DNA from: Favolaschia claudopus
Lineage: Eukaryota > Basidiomycota > Agaricomycetes > Agaricales > Mycenaceae
Direction: 5' to 3'
DNA: 64,000 nucleotides
Assembly (NCBI GenBank): GCA_037176885.1
Contig: JAWWNJ010000013.1
Span: 1 to 64,000, forward strand
A model generated the notes under the pieces. The model did not search any database. It saw nothing but the letters and a program-made list of their open reading frames with translations, and was not told the origin of the DNA. The translations under genes and the position numbers were made by a program. This document shows positions 52,113 through 64,000 of the stretch, piece after piece (the stretch's first letter is position 1; every line of letters begins with the position of its first letter).

Positions 52113-53899
52113 TCACTCACTAAATCTACGCTGATACAACGTGTTTGCAAGAAATGGCTCTTCCTTATCCAACGTCCCATGCTGCCCAACTTCATCCATC
52201 GAACCGAACAAATTCTGCGGCGTGGCAAACGCATGCCGCCCCCCCTCACTCCTTACCGGCCCATACCTCAACCTCACCCGATCCTTCTTCGTCAAATCCA
52301 CTGCATTCAACTCGCGATTCCTTGTCGCCGCAAGAAAATCGCTAAACTCTCCGTTCACCCCGAACGCATTCTGCCATAGCGCAACAACGCCGAATAGGTC
52401 GCAGAATAATGCGACTCCGAGCCCCACGCCGTAGATGAGCCAGAGGCGGGGGGCATTGTAGGCGAAGTGGGGGAAGGTGTCGGTGTGGCGGCAGGTGGTG
52501 GGGGTGGATTGGGTGCGGTCGAGCTCACCGGTGAGGATGGAGAGGGAAATGTTTTGAATAAGCGATTCCATGGAGTGCATGATGTCGGGGAGGGATATCC
52601 ATGTGAGGTTTCCCCCAATAGACAGCGAGGAGGCTGACGCATCGATGAGAGGCGTTTGGGCTAGAGCGATGCCCTGAGGAGTGTACTTGAAGTTCGCCGA
52701 GTTACCGGTCTGAGTGAATGTGATGTTGCCGATGAAATACGAGTACATGCTGTCGAGGATTGCATAATAATTCGTGGTGGCGTTGAACCAAGCGGAGTGA
52801 ACCCCGACGGTATCAAAACCGCCATCGGTCCGATTCGAGGACAGCTGGCTGGCTGCTTGTTGCGGAACGATGCTGTTGATGGTCACCGAAGCGGAGGAGC
52901 CTGCAAATGTGTAGTGGAGATGATATGTCGAATTATAAGCAACACAAGTAATATTGTTCCCTTGACCGGCAGGCCGCCAAGAGGTGTAGTCGTTGTAGTG
53001 TGCCTCAAAGTCCCAGTTACGGTACTGATTCTGAGACTGTGTGACGTCGAGATTGACCCCAACGTATGGAGGAGGATTAGAGGAGAAACCGAGGGACAGC
53101 GCATCCCACGTCAATGCAGATTCGTTTTGTGTACCTTCGGAACACGAGAAGGATAGAGCTGAGGCAGCGATGAGGTAGGAGCAGTTGGCGCCGCAAGGAG
53201 AGACAGGAACGAATGGCTGTCCCGCAAGAAGGGTCGATCCCACCAGTTGATCCGTCGCAGTGGATGGACGCTGATACGGCAGTGCCGCACTCCTTACCTC
53301 TGGAAAAGATATTTAGTTCGACGTACATAGCAATTGGCGCGAATCATACCCTCATGCAGGATCGCCGAAGAGGCGAAATCGAACGTAGGTACCGAGCACG
53401 GTTTATCGAGGGTATTGACTTGATTCTTCACCGTCAGCGTCCCGGGCGCGAATGTCACAACCAGAGGAAACGTCCACGCTAAAGCCGAAACTATGACTAT
53501 TCCGCGTGCAGACCGCCATAAGTCGAACGAGAGAAACGCCAGTGCGTTATGCGGGGAAGACCACAGCGCGTCGAGCCCAGACAGCGTAAACGCACGTTGC
53601 CCGACCACGCGCCAGGAGCTCTGGAGGAATGCCGTGGAGGCGCTGAGCCCGAGAAACGCGGAGACGAGGACTGCGAAGGCGGTTCCGATGGCGGAGGCTC
53701 CGGGTTGAGAGTGAATTAGGTTGTGGCGCGAGACATGGAGGATGTCCATGTCCTCGGTTAGAGCGAGCGTGCCGTCCAGCCAGGCATAGAAGAAATGGTG
53801 GCCCACGGCGAGTGCGCCCGCGGCGATCCAGGCGGCGATGATTTTGAACAGAGGGGAGTATGGGCTTTGATGAGTAGACACCGGAGAGCTCATGATCAT
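52113..53899 (-). CDS. Multi-pass membrane protein of unknown function (585 aa)
   Basis: Two exons: 53327-53899 and 52113-53297; the acceptor is read as AGAG with the exon starting after it. Membrane segments lie at about residues 18-42, 70-92, 133-155 and near 480-505. Between the third and fourth is a large extracytoplasmic domain with several Cys and many N-glycosylation sites (NCS, NIT, NAT, NIS). A cytosolic tail of about 80 residues follows. The family is common in Agaricomycetes and has no named function that I know. A paralog in the same orientation ends at 62,917. Confidence 0.75.
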
Positions 53900-54750
53900 A
53901 TATGGCGCCGGGGGAGGGGGAAGGGGAAGGGGAAGAGCTCACGTCGCGGAACTGATAGCTCGAAATTTATGATGGGACGGGGTTTCGGCCAATCAGCGTG
54001 GGCGCTGGCGCACAAGAGGTGAAACTTGATGGCACAGTTATTTCATGTCGGCTAGTCGGCGACGCGGCCTTTGCGCTCAGCAGAGAGAGCGATGAAAGAA
54101 AGAGGAAGAGATCAACAGCAGGCAGTCCCGAGCATTCTTCCTAGGTTTGAGTTCAACCTGAAGAGAAGATTTGATGACTTGAGCTCCTGCGAATGAGTCT
54201 ATCGAACACAGGGACAGTCAGTGCTCATATCAAGGGAAGTTACAAAGGAAGAGTGGACGGCACCAGCAACGCACTACTATTTTGAGCCACGCATACGGGT
54301 CGTGTTATTGCGGAAAATTCCTGCGTTCATAGATCAAACAGTGTTGTTGCCACAGTGAGACATATCTGGGAGCCGCAAGCGATGATCCCGAGACTCCACT
54401 TCACTTCATCGGACTTCTTTGTCAGGGCGGCGAACGTGGACAGACGTGGACCTGGTTTTGAAACGCGGTTTGGTTTGTACGGCGCTTGGGGAATAAGTAG
54501 ATCGATTTTAATGCTAACCAGAAGAATCGAAAGACAAGTTCTGGGCTTTGAACGTCAACTATCCGGGTTTCATGCGCGGCTGGTGCCAGTGGGCGCAAGG
54601 TGGTGGGAGGAAGAGAGTGAGTCACTCATTCAGTCATCTCGTCACAGACAGGTGATCGAGAGAAAACGTGACAGATTGCGTGATGCGTGACTTTTCCTTT
54701 GTCTGCTACCTTCGTGTCGCGAAAACTCGACGATCGCTGCTTTCCTCGTC
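53900..54750. promoter_or_regulatory. Divergent promoter region, membrane protein and F-box/LRR genes
   Basis: 851 bp between two divergent starts. No gene; a few short open frames. I see no repeats. Confidence 0.35.
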
Positions 54751-56379
54751 ATGGTCTCAGCTGGCAGTCTCAATCTTGATGTCTTGGAGCTTGTATTCTC
54801 TTACCTCTCCGGCACCGACCTAACCGCCATCGCTCGCGTCAACCGCTTTTTTTTCGCTGGCGCGATCCCCCATTTGTATTCGATCTTGCCTTACCGTCTA
54901 TCGCATGCAAAGCGCTATCCATCTCTTGCGTCTCCTTTTTCTGTCATCTATTCTCATCCTTGGCTTGCGGTCCATGTCCGTCACATCGGTGAGTGCTGCA
55001 TTTTCGGTCGCCCTTTGTTTTTTATTCGGATTTTTTCAAAACCCCTCTTCGTAGACATCCGTAGCATCCCGGTTGTGAAATCGCAGATAAACACCAAATT
55101 CGCTATCGAATGCACTCGTGCCCTTGATATGTGCCCCAATATATCCTCATTCCGATGCACAGTCAATGCCCTACCTCCGTTCCTTGGAAGTCTAGCGAAA
55201 AAAGATCGTTTGCATGATCTCTGGATCTGTGCCAATCTCACCACGGATCAGTCTGCGAAGCTCATCAAACTCGCCAAGATTCGCACTCTCACATTGGATC
55301 TGGCGTCGTGGAATATCTTGAGCTTGCTGCCCCAGTGGGCGACGACGCTTCGGGACCATCTGAGGGTCCTCACTCTCTATGTAAGTTGCTTGTCCCATCT
55401 CGTTTCATTCATCTGAGAATTTTCGCTCATATAGAAAACCAGATGACGAACGAATTGAGTGAGACTATGCTGGAGAAAGTGCTGGCAGAGCTCCCAGGGC
55501 TCATCGGTCTGCACGTCATTCAATGCGCCAAAGTCCACCATGTCGCAATCCTCGCTCAAGTCTCGCACACTCCATTGCTCGAAAGTCTCTCCTTCACCAC
55601 TAGCGTAAGCGTTTCGATTTTGCTGCCGTTATCAGATCAATAATATCTCTCAGGAAGACGCCCGCGACCTCCTCAACCCACCCCCACAGCTCACCTCCCT
55701 CCTCCACCTCTCCATCGACCTCCGCTTCACCCCCATGGCGCCCATGCAAAACCCCAGCCCCAACACCATCTCCGCCATCCTCACCCACATCAACCACTCG
55801 TCCCCGCGTCTAGAATCCTTCGTCCTCAAATACCCTAGCCGCCAATACGGCGTGCAAAACTCCCTCATCCAACAGATCATCGGCGCCTACGCGCCGTCGT
55901 TGAAGAATTTATCGTTCATCGATTGTGCGGTGGGGACGACAGATTCGCTTACGGCGCTTTGCCGGGCATGTGCGAAGCTTGAGAGGTTGGAGGTGTGGAT
56001 CCCCGTTGACGATCTGGTGATCTTTGCAATCTCCATCGCCCAATCGAAGTCACTCCGCACGCTCGTTGACGTCAACTCGCACACCCACGCTCCCCGGTCG
56101 ACGCTGCGTCAAGGTGGAGTCTACACCCTGATGTCGAAAGTTGAGAGTCTGCAGGAGGTGGTGACGGATACGGAGACTTGGAAGGTGCGTTCCACCTCTC
56201 AATATTTCTATCTTTGCAACGCAATGTATTCATGTCGACTTCCGCAGCGCACCAAAGATCTCGATGACAGCGAGGATGAAGACGAAGAAGACTTTACCGT
56301 CACCTCCGAACGTCACTCTTCTCATGGCGGGAAAGGCAAGAACGCGAACCATTGGTTCATGCCTCGCGAGTTATCATGA
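54751..56379 (+). CDS. F-box/LRR protein (462 aa)
   Basis: Five exons in frame: 54751-54988, 55055-55380, 55443-55604, 55654-56184, 56248-56379. Residues 8-45 (LNLDVLELVFSYLSGTDL...RVNRFF) are a recognisable F-box. The rest has leucine-rich repeats (LTLDLASW, LIGLHVIQC, LTSLLHLSIDL, LKNLSFIDC, LERLEVWI) and ends in an acidic stretch and a Lys/Gly/Asn-rich tail. It is likely an SCF substrate adaptor. At exon 3 the AG nearest the donor would bring a stop, so the next AG is used. Confidence 0.8.
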
Positions 56380-56991
56380 ATTCTTGATGGACTCTTTGCT
56401 TGCTCTTTGCAATAACTTCCATTCATATAGAATATGAATGGGGTTTCTTGTTTGATTAGCTACGTCGTTTGTGTGTCTGATTTCTTGCTTGCAATGTAGT
56501 CACTCATCGTTCTTGATACCTTTCTGCGAAGTGGAAGAAACTCTTACGTTCACCGCAACGCGTTCCGCTGACCCAACCCGGTTGTTACTCACAGCCAGGT
56601 GCAGAAGACCCTATAAGACCCCAGGAATCGCGGGCTATGTCTTGCATTCGACGTACGATATTCAGTCCTACTGCGCCGTAGTATTTCTTCCATCACAGAT
56701 CAAGACAAGTCTTGAGCGATCTTCTCCTGCAATTACGCATTGCACCGCTCTCGGAATATGGTTCCGAACGTCGTAACGTGCCGAATATAACAAATCACAG
56801 TATTCTCTCTCCCCTCAGAAAGATAGCAGCCCGATAACTATCGGCGTTCGATCGGGGTTCTGCCTTGAACGATTACGACTCGATGCCGACGAGACACGGA
56901 TTGGAAGTGTACCGTCCGTATAAAACGAAGCTTCAGAGGTCTTGGTTCGTCATTCTTTTATCCTCACTTCACTTCACTTCAACTTCACTTT
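56380..56991. other. Region upstream of the S33 peptidase gene
   Basis: No gene. A TATA box (GTATAAAACG) lies at about 56,918, some 74 nt before the peptidase ATG. Confidence 0.45.
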
Positions 56992-59900
56992 ATGTCTCAT
57001 TTACTTCTCGCCTTTATTGGCGTTTTGGCGTTCAGCCCACATGTTCTGGGGCAAGATACGTTCGACTGGAACAAGGTCTGTTTCTGTTCCTTTCAAAAAT
57101 GAAGCGTTAACTAACGAATCCCGGGCCCAAAGATCAAACCTTCCGAACAATTGACCTGGACACCGTGCAACATAAATTTCGAATGCGCGCGTCTATCGGT
57201 ATGACCCTCTGTCCTTCGCACGACCTTTCACTCGAATCTCAACGTTTAGATCCCGCTGGATTACAACAATCCCTCTGACAGAACCGCCGCCATCGCACTC
57301 ATGCGCCAGCCCGCTACCGTCCCAACAAACTCTTCCGAATACCGTGGACCGATCCTGTTCAATCCCGGCGGCCCAGGCGTCTCGGGCGTAGATATGATTC
57401 AGGGCTTTGCCGATTCAGCACGCGAGATGCTTGGTCCTCAGTTTGATTTGGTTGGGTTTGATCCTCGAGGTGAGCATTTCTTTCCTTGTTTCTTTCTTTT
57501 CCTTCGTTTCCTCTCAACAGCCCAGATGAAAACTATCCATAGGAGTGAGCCGTTCCATCATGGCCCTCGCGCCTCATTCTTCGCTTCCCAAGCCGAGCGC
57601 GCCCAACTTCCGTCTCCGAGGGCGTTGAATGCCTCTGATGACGCATTCGGGTGGACTTATGCTAATCGTATTTTGCAAAGTTCGCTTGCGGGAGCTCGTG
57701 ATGACGGTAGCTTGCGATTCATCAACACCGAGTCGACGGCACGCGATATGCTGAGGATTGTTCAAGCGCATGGGAGGGAAAAGATTCAGTATTGGGGATT
57801 TTCGTATGCGATCCATTTGTCCAGTATCTTTTGAACCGAATGATTGCAGATATGGTTCCGTTCTCGGAGCGACCTTTGCTGCACTGTTCCCGGTGTGGCC
57901 TTTTCCTGTTATCACAAATTTCTTGAAGATCATAACTTTACGACCCGCAGAATAATGTCGAACGTTTGATTATTGACGGTATCATGGATCCCGATGATTA
58001 TTATTCCAGTACGCTTCCTTCCTATACCACCTCAACCACTAAGACGTTTTGACATGCCTTTGTCCAGCGTCATGGATGAGAAACCTTTGGGACACGGAAA
58101 AGACGTGGAACACTTTCCTCGACGGCTGCGCCTCGGCTGGGAAAGACGCTTGTGCGCTCTATGCACCCACCGCATCCGAGATCCAAGCCAAAGTGGATGC
58201 AGTTTTTCAGCAACTGAAGACGCGTCCCATCCCAGCTATCACCAGCCTGTCAGATTCCACACCATCCTACCACATCGTCGATTACTCCCTGCTGCGACAA
58301 ACAATCTTCAATGCGTTTTACAAACCCTACGCAACATTCCAACAATTGGCTTCCGCCATACACGATCTTTCTCTCGGAAATGCCTCTGCTTTGTACGAAA
58401 TGAGCGTTGAAGGAGGGATAGTCTCACCGCCTTACCTTTGCCCCGCAAACGCATCGGAGGTGGCGCACGAAGAATTCTTCAACGTGCAGGATGCCGAGTT
58501 TGCGCTGGGGTGTAACGATGGAGCGACAGTTAGCACGGATTACAGCGATGTGAGAGCGAAATATGAGGAGCTTTGCGCCTCTTCACCGTGGTGTGATGCT
58601 TGGCCAGTGCGAATGAATTGCCTGTGAGTCCCTTCGAATCTCTCTTCCCTTGCGATAATCTATTTACGGTGTTTGCACAGTGGATGGCCGGAGTACTTGA
58701 AAAATAACAAGACCCGTACGGTTTGAATTCCTCGTTCAATTAAACACTGACCCTCCTTGAATTTCAGTTTCCATCACGGCGACAACCAGCTTCCCGATTC
58801 TTGTCATTAGCAACACTGCAGGTATGTCTATATTCACTGTCACAAATATTCGCTCACTCCTATTATACAGATCCGGTCACTCCTCTGGCCAAGTAAGAAT
58901 ATCGCGCTTTCCATCTACAATTAAATCGACTTTTCATTCAGTGGCGTCAAAGTGTCCAAAGCATTCGCTGGTTCTGCGCTTCTGACTCAGGATAGCCCAG
59001 GGGTGGGTAGACCAATTCATCCTCTCTCAACCACTGGCACTTGATTACGAGTACTTTTAAGTAGTCGTTCTTTTCGTTTTTCAGGATGAGGAAATCGAAT
59101 TTTTGATTGCATCAGTGTCCGCATTTTAGATTGTAAGGAAAACGCGTTTTTCTCCCACGAATTTGATGATACATCTGATGACATCTGATTTAGAATCCAG
59201 GGCATTGGTAACCGCAAAAACCCACGTCGACTCAATGCGAGCTGGTCGACGCGCAAGCGGCGACCGAGCGAGCTTTGAGCCTGGAAGTTCAATCGGACTA
59301 AATCTCCTGTTGTTACTTCTGAATCAATGTGGTGGTGACACCCTGGGCCAACAGATCGCAAGTTCCTCAATTCTCAATTCTCGAAGTTGTCCGAGTCGCC
59401 GTCGTCCGTAATCCAACAAGAACCCAACTGTGAGCTCGAGTCGCGCTCAATTTCCTTGTTATCCCGCGAGATCTAGTAGTCAAATGATAGGATTCATCTT
59501 TAGCTTTGGTTGAGTTTCAGCATCGCGTCTCGGAAAAGTTTTCTAAGGTGAATTTCCGTTTGAACTCTTCCGTGGAAGCTATTCAAGTTGATCGAAATTA
59601 GTGCCCAAAGCACTCCAAATTACTTAGTGCGCGCCGGCGCTAATTAATTTCGGTTGAACCACTGATTTTTGGGTCGCGTACGTTCAATTTCGGCAAAATG
59701 CAATGTATTCAGGGTACTATAATACACAGGCAAGCTAGAATAACACTGAGGAGCCGCGCACCGTTGTCGTCCATCGAAGGTTGGCTCATTGATCTGCTGC
59801 TGTCTGTATATATGACTTAGGCTCTAGCTGACTCGGAAGCATCGATAACTCACTAGGTCAATGATCACCTGGGCAGTGGGCGACAAATTGTATCAAAATG

Positions 59901-61735
59901 GCCCCGGTAGTTGGCGTCAATCACACTTTGAGACATATATTAGACCCGCTTGTGAAGTTGGCACAGATATTTCACTTACGAATATACACGTCTAACACTG
60001 ACGGACATCGCAGTTTTGTACCGCTCAGAGTCGCGTCAGTGGAGGAAAGAAGGTAAAATTACTGACACTGACTCGAGCTTGGGGTGTCCTTTTCACCTCG
60101 AGAGCGCTCCTTCGCGCAATCGAGTCTGATCGTAGTTTGACTCTGTTAGAATGCAAAGAAAAAAAGAGGAACACACCAAATCAACACTATAGAAAGTGAG
60201 GATTGAAATCATATCTTGAATGAAGTGGAAGGTGTGGACATTGCAGCAGAATGAATGTAGGCATTACAAGGGATTATTTAGTAACAAAAAGGAAACAGAG
60301 CGTAGCGCACACACCGATTCAGTCGCGCAGCGAACAAATTTTGCTTCAACTTTGTCGACTTGACAGACTCGATGCATTTGGTTGTTGCGAACGCCGTGCA
60401 ACTAACAGAACAAAAGAAAGCGGCCCTCAAATCAGCGCAGGAACGTTTGGTAACAATACAATGCACGCACCTGGATGCCGCTGAGCTGAATTCCTTGCTT
60501 GCGGGAAGCCGAAATCTCAGAGGACAAGACATCGAGCTTGTAGGTGGTTGGATCGACGGTGACGACGGTACCAAATTCGAATGCGAGGCTGAAAAGGAAT
60601 TAGATATGGATTGGATCTGGGAAAGACTGGAGACGCTGAAGAAAAAGGGGAGAAAGGAGAAGGGTGAGAGGAAATAAAAGTAGAAACGTACCTAGAACCA
60701 AAATCAACTCCGCATCTCTGAATCCTGCAGCATGGGATTTCAAGGGCCGATTGCATGATGATCAAAGTTGGCAATGAAGGGACACATAGGTTGGCCAGAA
60801 CGACATATACAAAGTGAAAACCGGCCCAAACGAAAAGCAAAGATAGCGGCATACCTAGTGGTATTCCGGGAGCAGATAAAGGTAAACTTGAGACAGTGTA
60901 TCTGAGCCTGCACATAGCATCAGCAAATCAACCTTCATGCGAAACAGGATTCCACACCGATGCCTGGTGCCCTTGTCCCTGGTTTGAGTCAACACGAAGC
61001 AGGGACAACCAACCAGGAGGAGTGAGCTTGGCGAATATAGTGGTACTTGCGTGGTGCTTAATCTAGGAGACGCTGCAATCTGTACGATATCGACGTGTTT
61101 TAGCGGGGTGGGACGCGTTGGTAAGCCGTATGGGTTGTCCGGGATCGGACATATGCGCTTCGGGGGACGGGACAAGCAGAACAAGCCACAAGATGAAGGA
61201 AGACGGAAAGGAGGGATGTGGTACAGGTCACTGATGTCACACACAGTGTGACACCACATGACTGACACGTCGCGTTTTTTCGCTGAAGTTCAGATCGCAC
61301 TGATACTCATATTTGCGGAAGCCTGGGGATACTAATTGAAGGCTTGCTGCGCAGGTTTGCACTTGCAGGCAGAACTTTCGAGTTGTTAAAAATAAAAAAT
61401 AAAAAGTACGAGTCATGCCGCACGGAGTGGCGGCCCGCTTACCGCATGTTGATTCTCTTCCGCGCAGCACTGTTCGATTGCTGCCCCGTCAGTCTGCACC
61501 ATGTCTCATGTCGCTGCGTACTTCATCAACGGGACGATCCCTGCGCCAAATACGATTTGTCCCGTCGATGCCGATCCCGCCTTGTTCCCTCGGCGGCAAG
61601 CAGGATGTCGGCATGGGGCAGAAACGGGCCATGGGTGGTTCGTTGAGGATGGAGAGAACGCGGGAGGGGGAGCTTTCACGAAGCCTCGCGCGATTTGTGC
61701 CCAAGATGTTTGACCATCCCGGGCGTCGTGTTTAA
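56992..61735 (+). pseudogene. Secreted S33 tripeptidyl aminopeptidase-like gene, interrupted
   Basis: Twelve exons: 56992-57075, 57133-57198, 57250-57469, 57543-57803, 57850-57892, 57951-58008, 58068-58623, 58681-58715, 58768-58821, 58871-58892, 58942-59002, then 61468-61735. A signal peptide (residues 1-20) starts the protein. The alpha/beta-hydrolase features are the oxyanion motif NPGGPG, nucleophile GFSYGS, Asp in NTADPVTP, and His in SPGHCS at the start of the last exon. The last intron is 2.46 kb because of an insertion at 59,053-61,406. Two frame breaks are visible: exon 4 is about 5 nt too long near 57,562, and exon 12 shifts by one near 61,590. The family clips tripeptides from peptides outside the cell. 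It is probably disabled. Confidence 0.75.
59053..61406 (+). mobile_element. Candidate retroposon inserted in a peptidase intron (2,354 bp)
   Basis: The 7-bp sequence TACGAGT occurs at both edges (59,046-59,052 and 61,407-61,413), and the insert ends in an A-rich tail (AAAAATAAAAAATAAAAAG). This combination suggests a LINE- or SINE-like insertion. I recognise no reverse transcriptase. An open frame of 105 aa lies at 60,360-60,677 (+), rich in charged residues, function unknown; hydrophobic open frames occur on the minus strand near 60,700-60,915. Both could be fragments of captured host sequence. The 7-bp match could be coincidence. Confidence 0.45.
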
Positions 61736-62916
61736 TGGCTCATCAATTCGATTTAATTGGGGGAGCTTGCTCCCCCTTTTATCAGAGCCGTCACCGAAAA
61801 GCAATAAGCTGTGCTCGAGAGCGTTTTTTGATGTAATCAATAAATGCGTGATATATTGTGACTCCGAGTGATGCGAGGGATTTCCGCTTGATCCAGAGAC
61901 AGTCCGCTTGATCCCAGGTGATGGGTGGTGATGGGAACACAATTTTGGCAGATGCGCTGGTGCAGCTGCCATGTCAATGTCTTCTTTCCCTTCTTCGACG
62001 ACTATCTGCGAAGAATTTGGGCTTCCTAAAAGTTCCTTTCCTCACGACTGTTTCACAGACGTGAGAATACAACTTCTTGGTACTCCCTGGATCCTCCGAG
62101 GATTTTTTTTGTGTCTCTGTAGCTGTTCATTTCACGCGTCAAAACTCTAGCTGGAATTGCATTTAGAACGAGTTTTCACTGGGGATGATTGAAAAGAGCT
62201 AATGTAACAGATTCAATGCGGATGCTTGAAACTGATACACAACGGAGAGCTCAACTTACATTTACTCTAGACAGCCAAGGAATGGACCTTAGTGAATATG
62301 TATTTTTCTGAAACCGAATCTACTTGGACATAGTTTATTCTTTCTTGTTCAACTTATTTTACTCCAATGTACATTGTAATATTGATACGAATTCGCGCAA
62401 GCTCCCCCTTCTGTAGGCCGGAACTCCGGCATACAAATCATATTTTTGTTCGCTGTCGTGAAAGACAATCAATCAGCTGGCCGCGTTGTCTGATCCAATC
62501 GATAGGCCGGAATGCCGACCTTGGCCGAACATTCACTGCTCATCCGATTCGCTGCCCCAGTGGCCGTGAGCCCAGGATCGTGTGATCTTGGTGTTTAATT
62601 CCTGTTCCGCTGATTTCATTGACAACACTAACACAAACCTTGAGCAAGAACGGCTGTTCCTTATCTGTTCGCCTTCGCCTTTCGTCCATGTACTCAGAAT
62701 CAAATCAATTTTCTGGCTCACTTATTACATTTAGAGTACAATGTATAGTCAAACTAATCTCAAACACCCTCGATTTGTTGAACGGCTGCTTCGCTCGAAG
62801 ATTGGTTCACGTTACTAAAATGCTCTGATATCACGATGATCCAATGAGGAGTGGATAGATTCCAACTTGAAAGAAGCGAATTGAAAGCGAAGGCAGTCCG
62901 TTGGGGATAGTCTCCT
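61736..62916. other. Intergenic region
   Basis: AT-rich and GC-poor compared with neighbouring genes. No convincing gene, RNA or repeat pair. Two copies of a TCCGCTTGATCC block occur near 61,880-61,916. Confidence 0.35.
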
Positions 62917-64000
62917 CTATTTCGTTTGATCATACAAAATCTCCGGCAAAAATGGCTCCTCCTTATCCGAGCCCAAGGTCTCCCGCCTCGCCACCCCAGT
63001 CGCGGGACTAAACAAATTCTCCAGCGTCGCAAACGCGTACCGTCCCCCCTCACTCCTCACCGGTCCATACATCAACTTCACTTTATCCCTCTCCGTCAAA
63101 TCCAACGCATTCAACTCGCGATTTCTTGTCGCAGCGAGAAAGTCGCTGAATTCCCCGCTTGCACCGAATCCATTCCTCTTGATAGCGATAACGCCGAAGA
63201 GATCGCAGAACAACGCGACGAGGAGGCCCGCGCCGTAGACGAGCCAGAGTCGACGCGCATCGTAGGTAAAGTGCGGGAGAGTGCTACGGAAGGAGCAGGT
63301 CGTTTGCGCAGATTGGCTGCGGTCGAGGGTGCCGGTGAGGATGGAGAGGGAGATATTCTGGAGGAGGGATTCCATGGAGTGGATGACGTCAGGAAAATCT
63401 ATCCACGTCAAATTTCCCGCACTGAAAAGCGAGGAGGATGCTGCGTTGATGAGGGGCGAGGTAGCAAGAGCGATGCTTGGAGGGGCGTAATCGAAATTGA
63501 CAGAATTGGCGGTTTGCGTGAGGGTGACGTTGCCAATGAGGTACGAGTACATGCTTTCGAGGACGGCGTGGTAGTTCGTCGTGGCATTGAACCAAGCGTT
63601 GTGCGTTGGACCGTCGAGAATGCCGCCATTGGTAGTATTCGACGAGATCTGACTCGCTGGCTGCTGCGGGACGATTTTGTCAATTCTCACAGCGCCAGAC
63701 GTCCCCGCGAATGTGTAGTCGAGGTAATAGGTTGAGTTATACGCAACGCAAGTGAGATTATTTGATGTTTGTGTTGGACGCCAGGAAGCGTAGTCGCTGT
63801 AGTGCGCCTCGAGATCCCAGCCGCTGTACATGTTCAATGATGGAGTGACATCGAGCTTAACAGCGACGTATGGGGGAGGATTAAATGAGGTGGGGAGGGA
63901 TTGCCAGTCCCAGGTCAACGCGGTGTCGTTTCTAGTGCCGGCAGAGCACGAGAAGGACAGAGCTGGAGCAGAGATGGAATAAGAGCAATTGTTGCCGCAT
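62917..64000 (-). CDS. Paralog of the multi-pass membrane protein (partial)
   Basis: The frame is open from the stop at 62,917 to the right edge of the window, about 360 codons. It matches the second exon of the gene at 52,113-53,899 almost throughout: the CG-N-NCSY start, the ALSFSCS segment, the NATTNYHAVLESMYSY region, one membrane segment near the C-terminus (LWLVYGAGLLVALFCDLFGVIA) and the EFSDFLAATRNRELNALDLT motif. The first exon and start lie beyond the window. The two paralogs are in the same orientation about 9 kb apart. Confidence 0.75.
   Translation of the reverse strand, partial: CGNNCSYSISAPALSFSCSAGTRNDTALTWDWQSLPTSFNPPPYVAVKLDVTPSLNMYSGWDLEAHYSDYASWRPTQTSNNLTCVAYNSTYYLDYTFAGTSGAVRIDKIVPQQPASQISSNTTNGGILDGPTHNAWFNATTNYHAVLESMYSYLIGNVTLTQTANSVNFDYAPPSIALATSPLINAASSSLFSAGNLTWIDFPDVIHSMESLLQNISLSILTGTLDRSQSAQTTCSFRSTLPHFTYDARRLWLVYGAGLLVALFCDLFGVIAIKRNGFGASGEFSDFLAATRNRELNALDLTERDKVKLMYGPVRSEGGRYAFATLENLFSPATGVARRETLGSDKEEPFLPEILYDQTK

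Noticed and set aside
60360..60677. 105-aa frame as a host gene
   Set aside because: It lies within a probable insertion, has low-complexity Lys/Glu ends and matches no family I know; it is noted only inside that feature.
1..64000. CRISPR arrays, bacterial operons, rRNA genes
   Set aside because: No regularly spaced repeats, no ribosome-binding sites, and introns throughout; the DNA is eukaryotic.

Overview
The window reads as nuclear DNA of a filamentous basidiomycete, most likely an Agaricomycete. The genes carry many short introns of about 45-65 nt with GT...AG ends and CTAAC/CTGAC-type branch sites. The host gene set (F-box/LRR proteins, a Ste7/Fuz7-type MAPKK, a self-sufficient P450-reductase fusion, an S33 peptidase) is typical of mushrooms. 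The species cannot be named from the sequence alone.

Positions 1-30,506 are almost entirely mobile DNA. The core is a 19,036-bp LTR retrotransposon (11,471-30,506, minus-strand orientation). Its 1,376/1,377-bp TG...CA LTRs appear to differ at only two positions, and it has an 18-nt primer-binding site, a polypurine tract, gag, an aspartic protease and a Ty3/gypsy-type pol. Between pol and the 3' LTR lie about 8.5 kb of cargo: five spliced genes (called A-E here) running antisense to gag-pol. Four of them (A, B, C, D) each contain one Zn(II)2Cys6-like cysteine cluster, encoded by an exon that starts directly after a phase-0 intron. I do not recognise this gene set from any described retroelement, and it is my main candidate for an undescribed system.

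Positions 1-11,467 are a second, nearly identical copy of the cargo in inverted orientation. It is truncated inside gene A and joined to the outer edge of the complete element without a matching target-site duplication. A separate 5,417-bp non-autonomous LTR element (3,114-8,530; LTRs I cannot tell apart; 5-bp target duplication GTCTG) sits inside this left copy. The right copy preserves the empty site.

Positions 30,507-33,330 hold a host-gene remnant cut by the retrotransposon, then small DNA elements. A TA-flanked MITE carries an inserted hAT-type MITE with an 8-bp duplication, followed by a long-TIR element flanked by TAA and a 47-bp inverted repeat. Solo copies of the first two MITEs recur at 49.2 and 50.0 kb.

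Positions 34,031-64,000 are host genes: a 13-exon cytochrome P450 (+), a Ste7-like MAPKK (-), a CYP505-like P450-reductase fusion with an extra N-terminal domain (-), a hydroxyacyl-CoA dehydrogenase fused to a YWTD propeller (+), an aldo/keto reductase (-), an F-box-like protein (-), a multi-pass membrane protein (-) with a paralog running off the right edge (-), an F-box/LRR protein (+), and a secreted S33 peptidase (+) whose last intron holds a 2.35-kb insertion. The two P450s, the dehydrogenase and the reductase lie within about 15 kb and could serve one oxidative pathway on a fatty-acid-like substrate, but this is inference from proximity.
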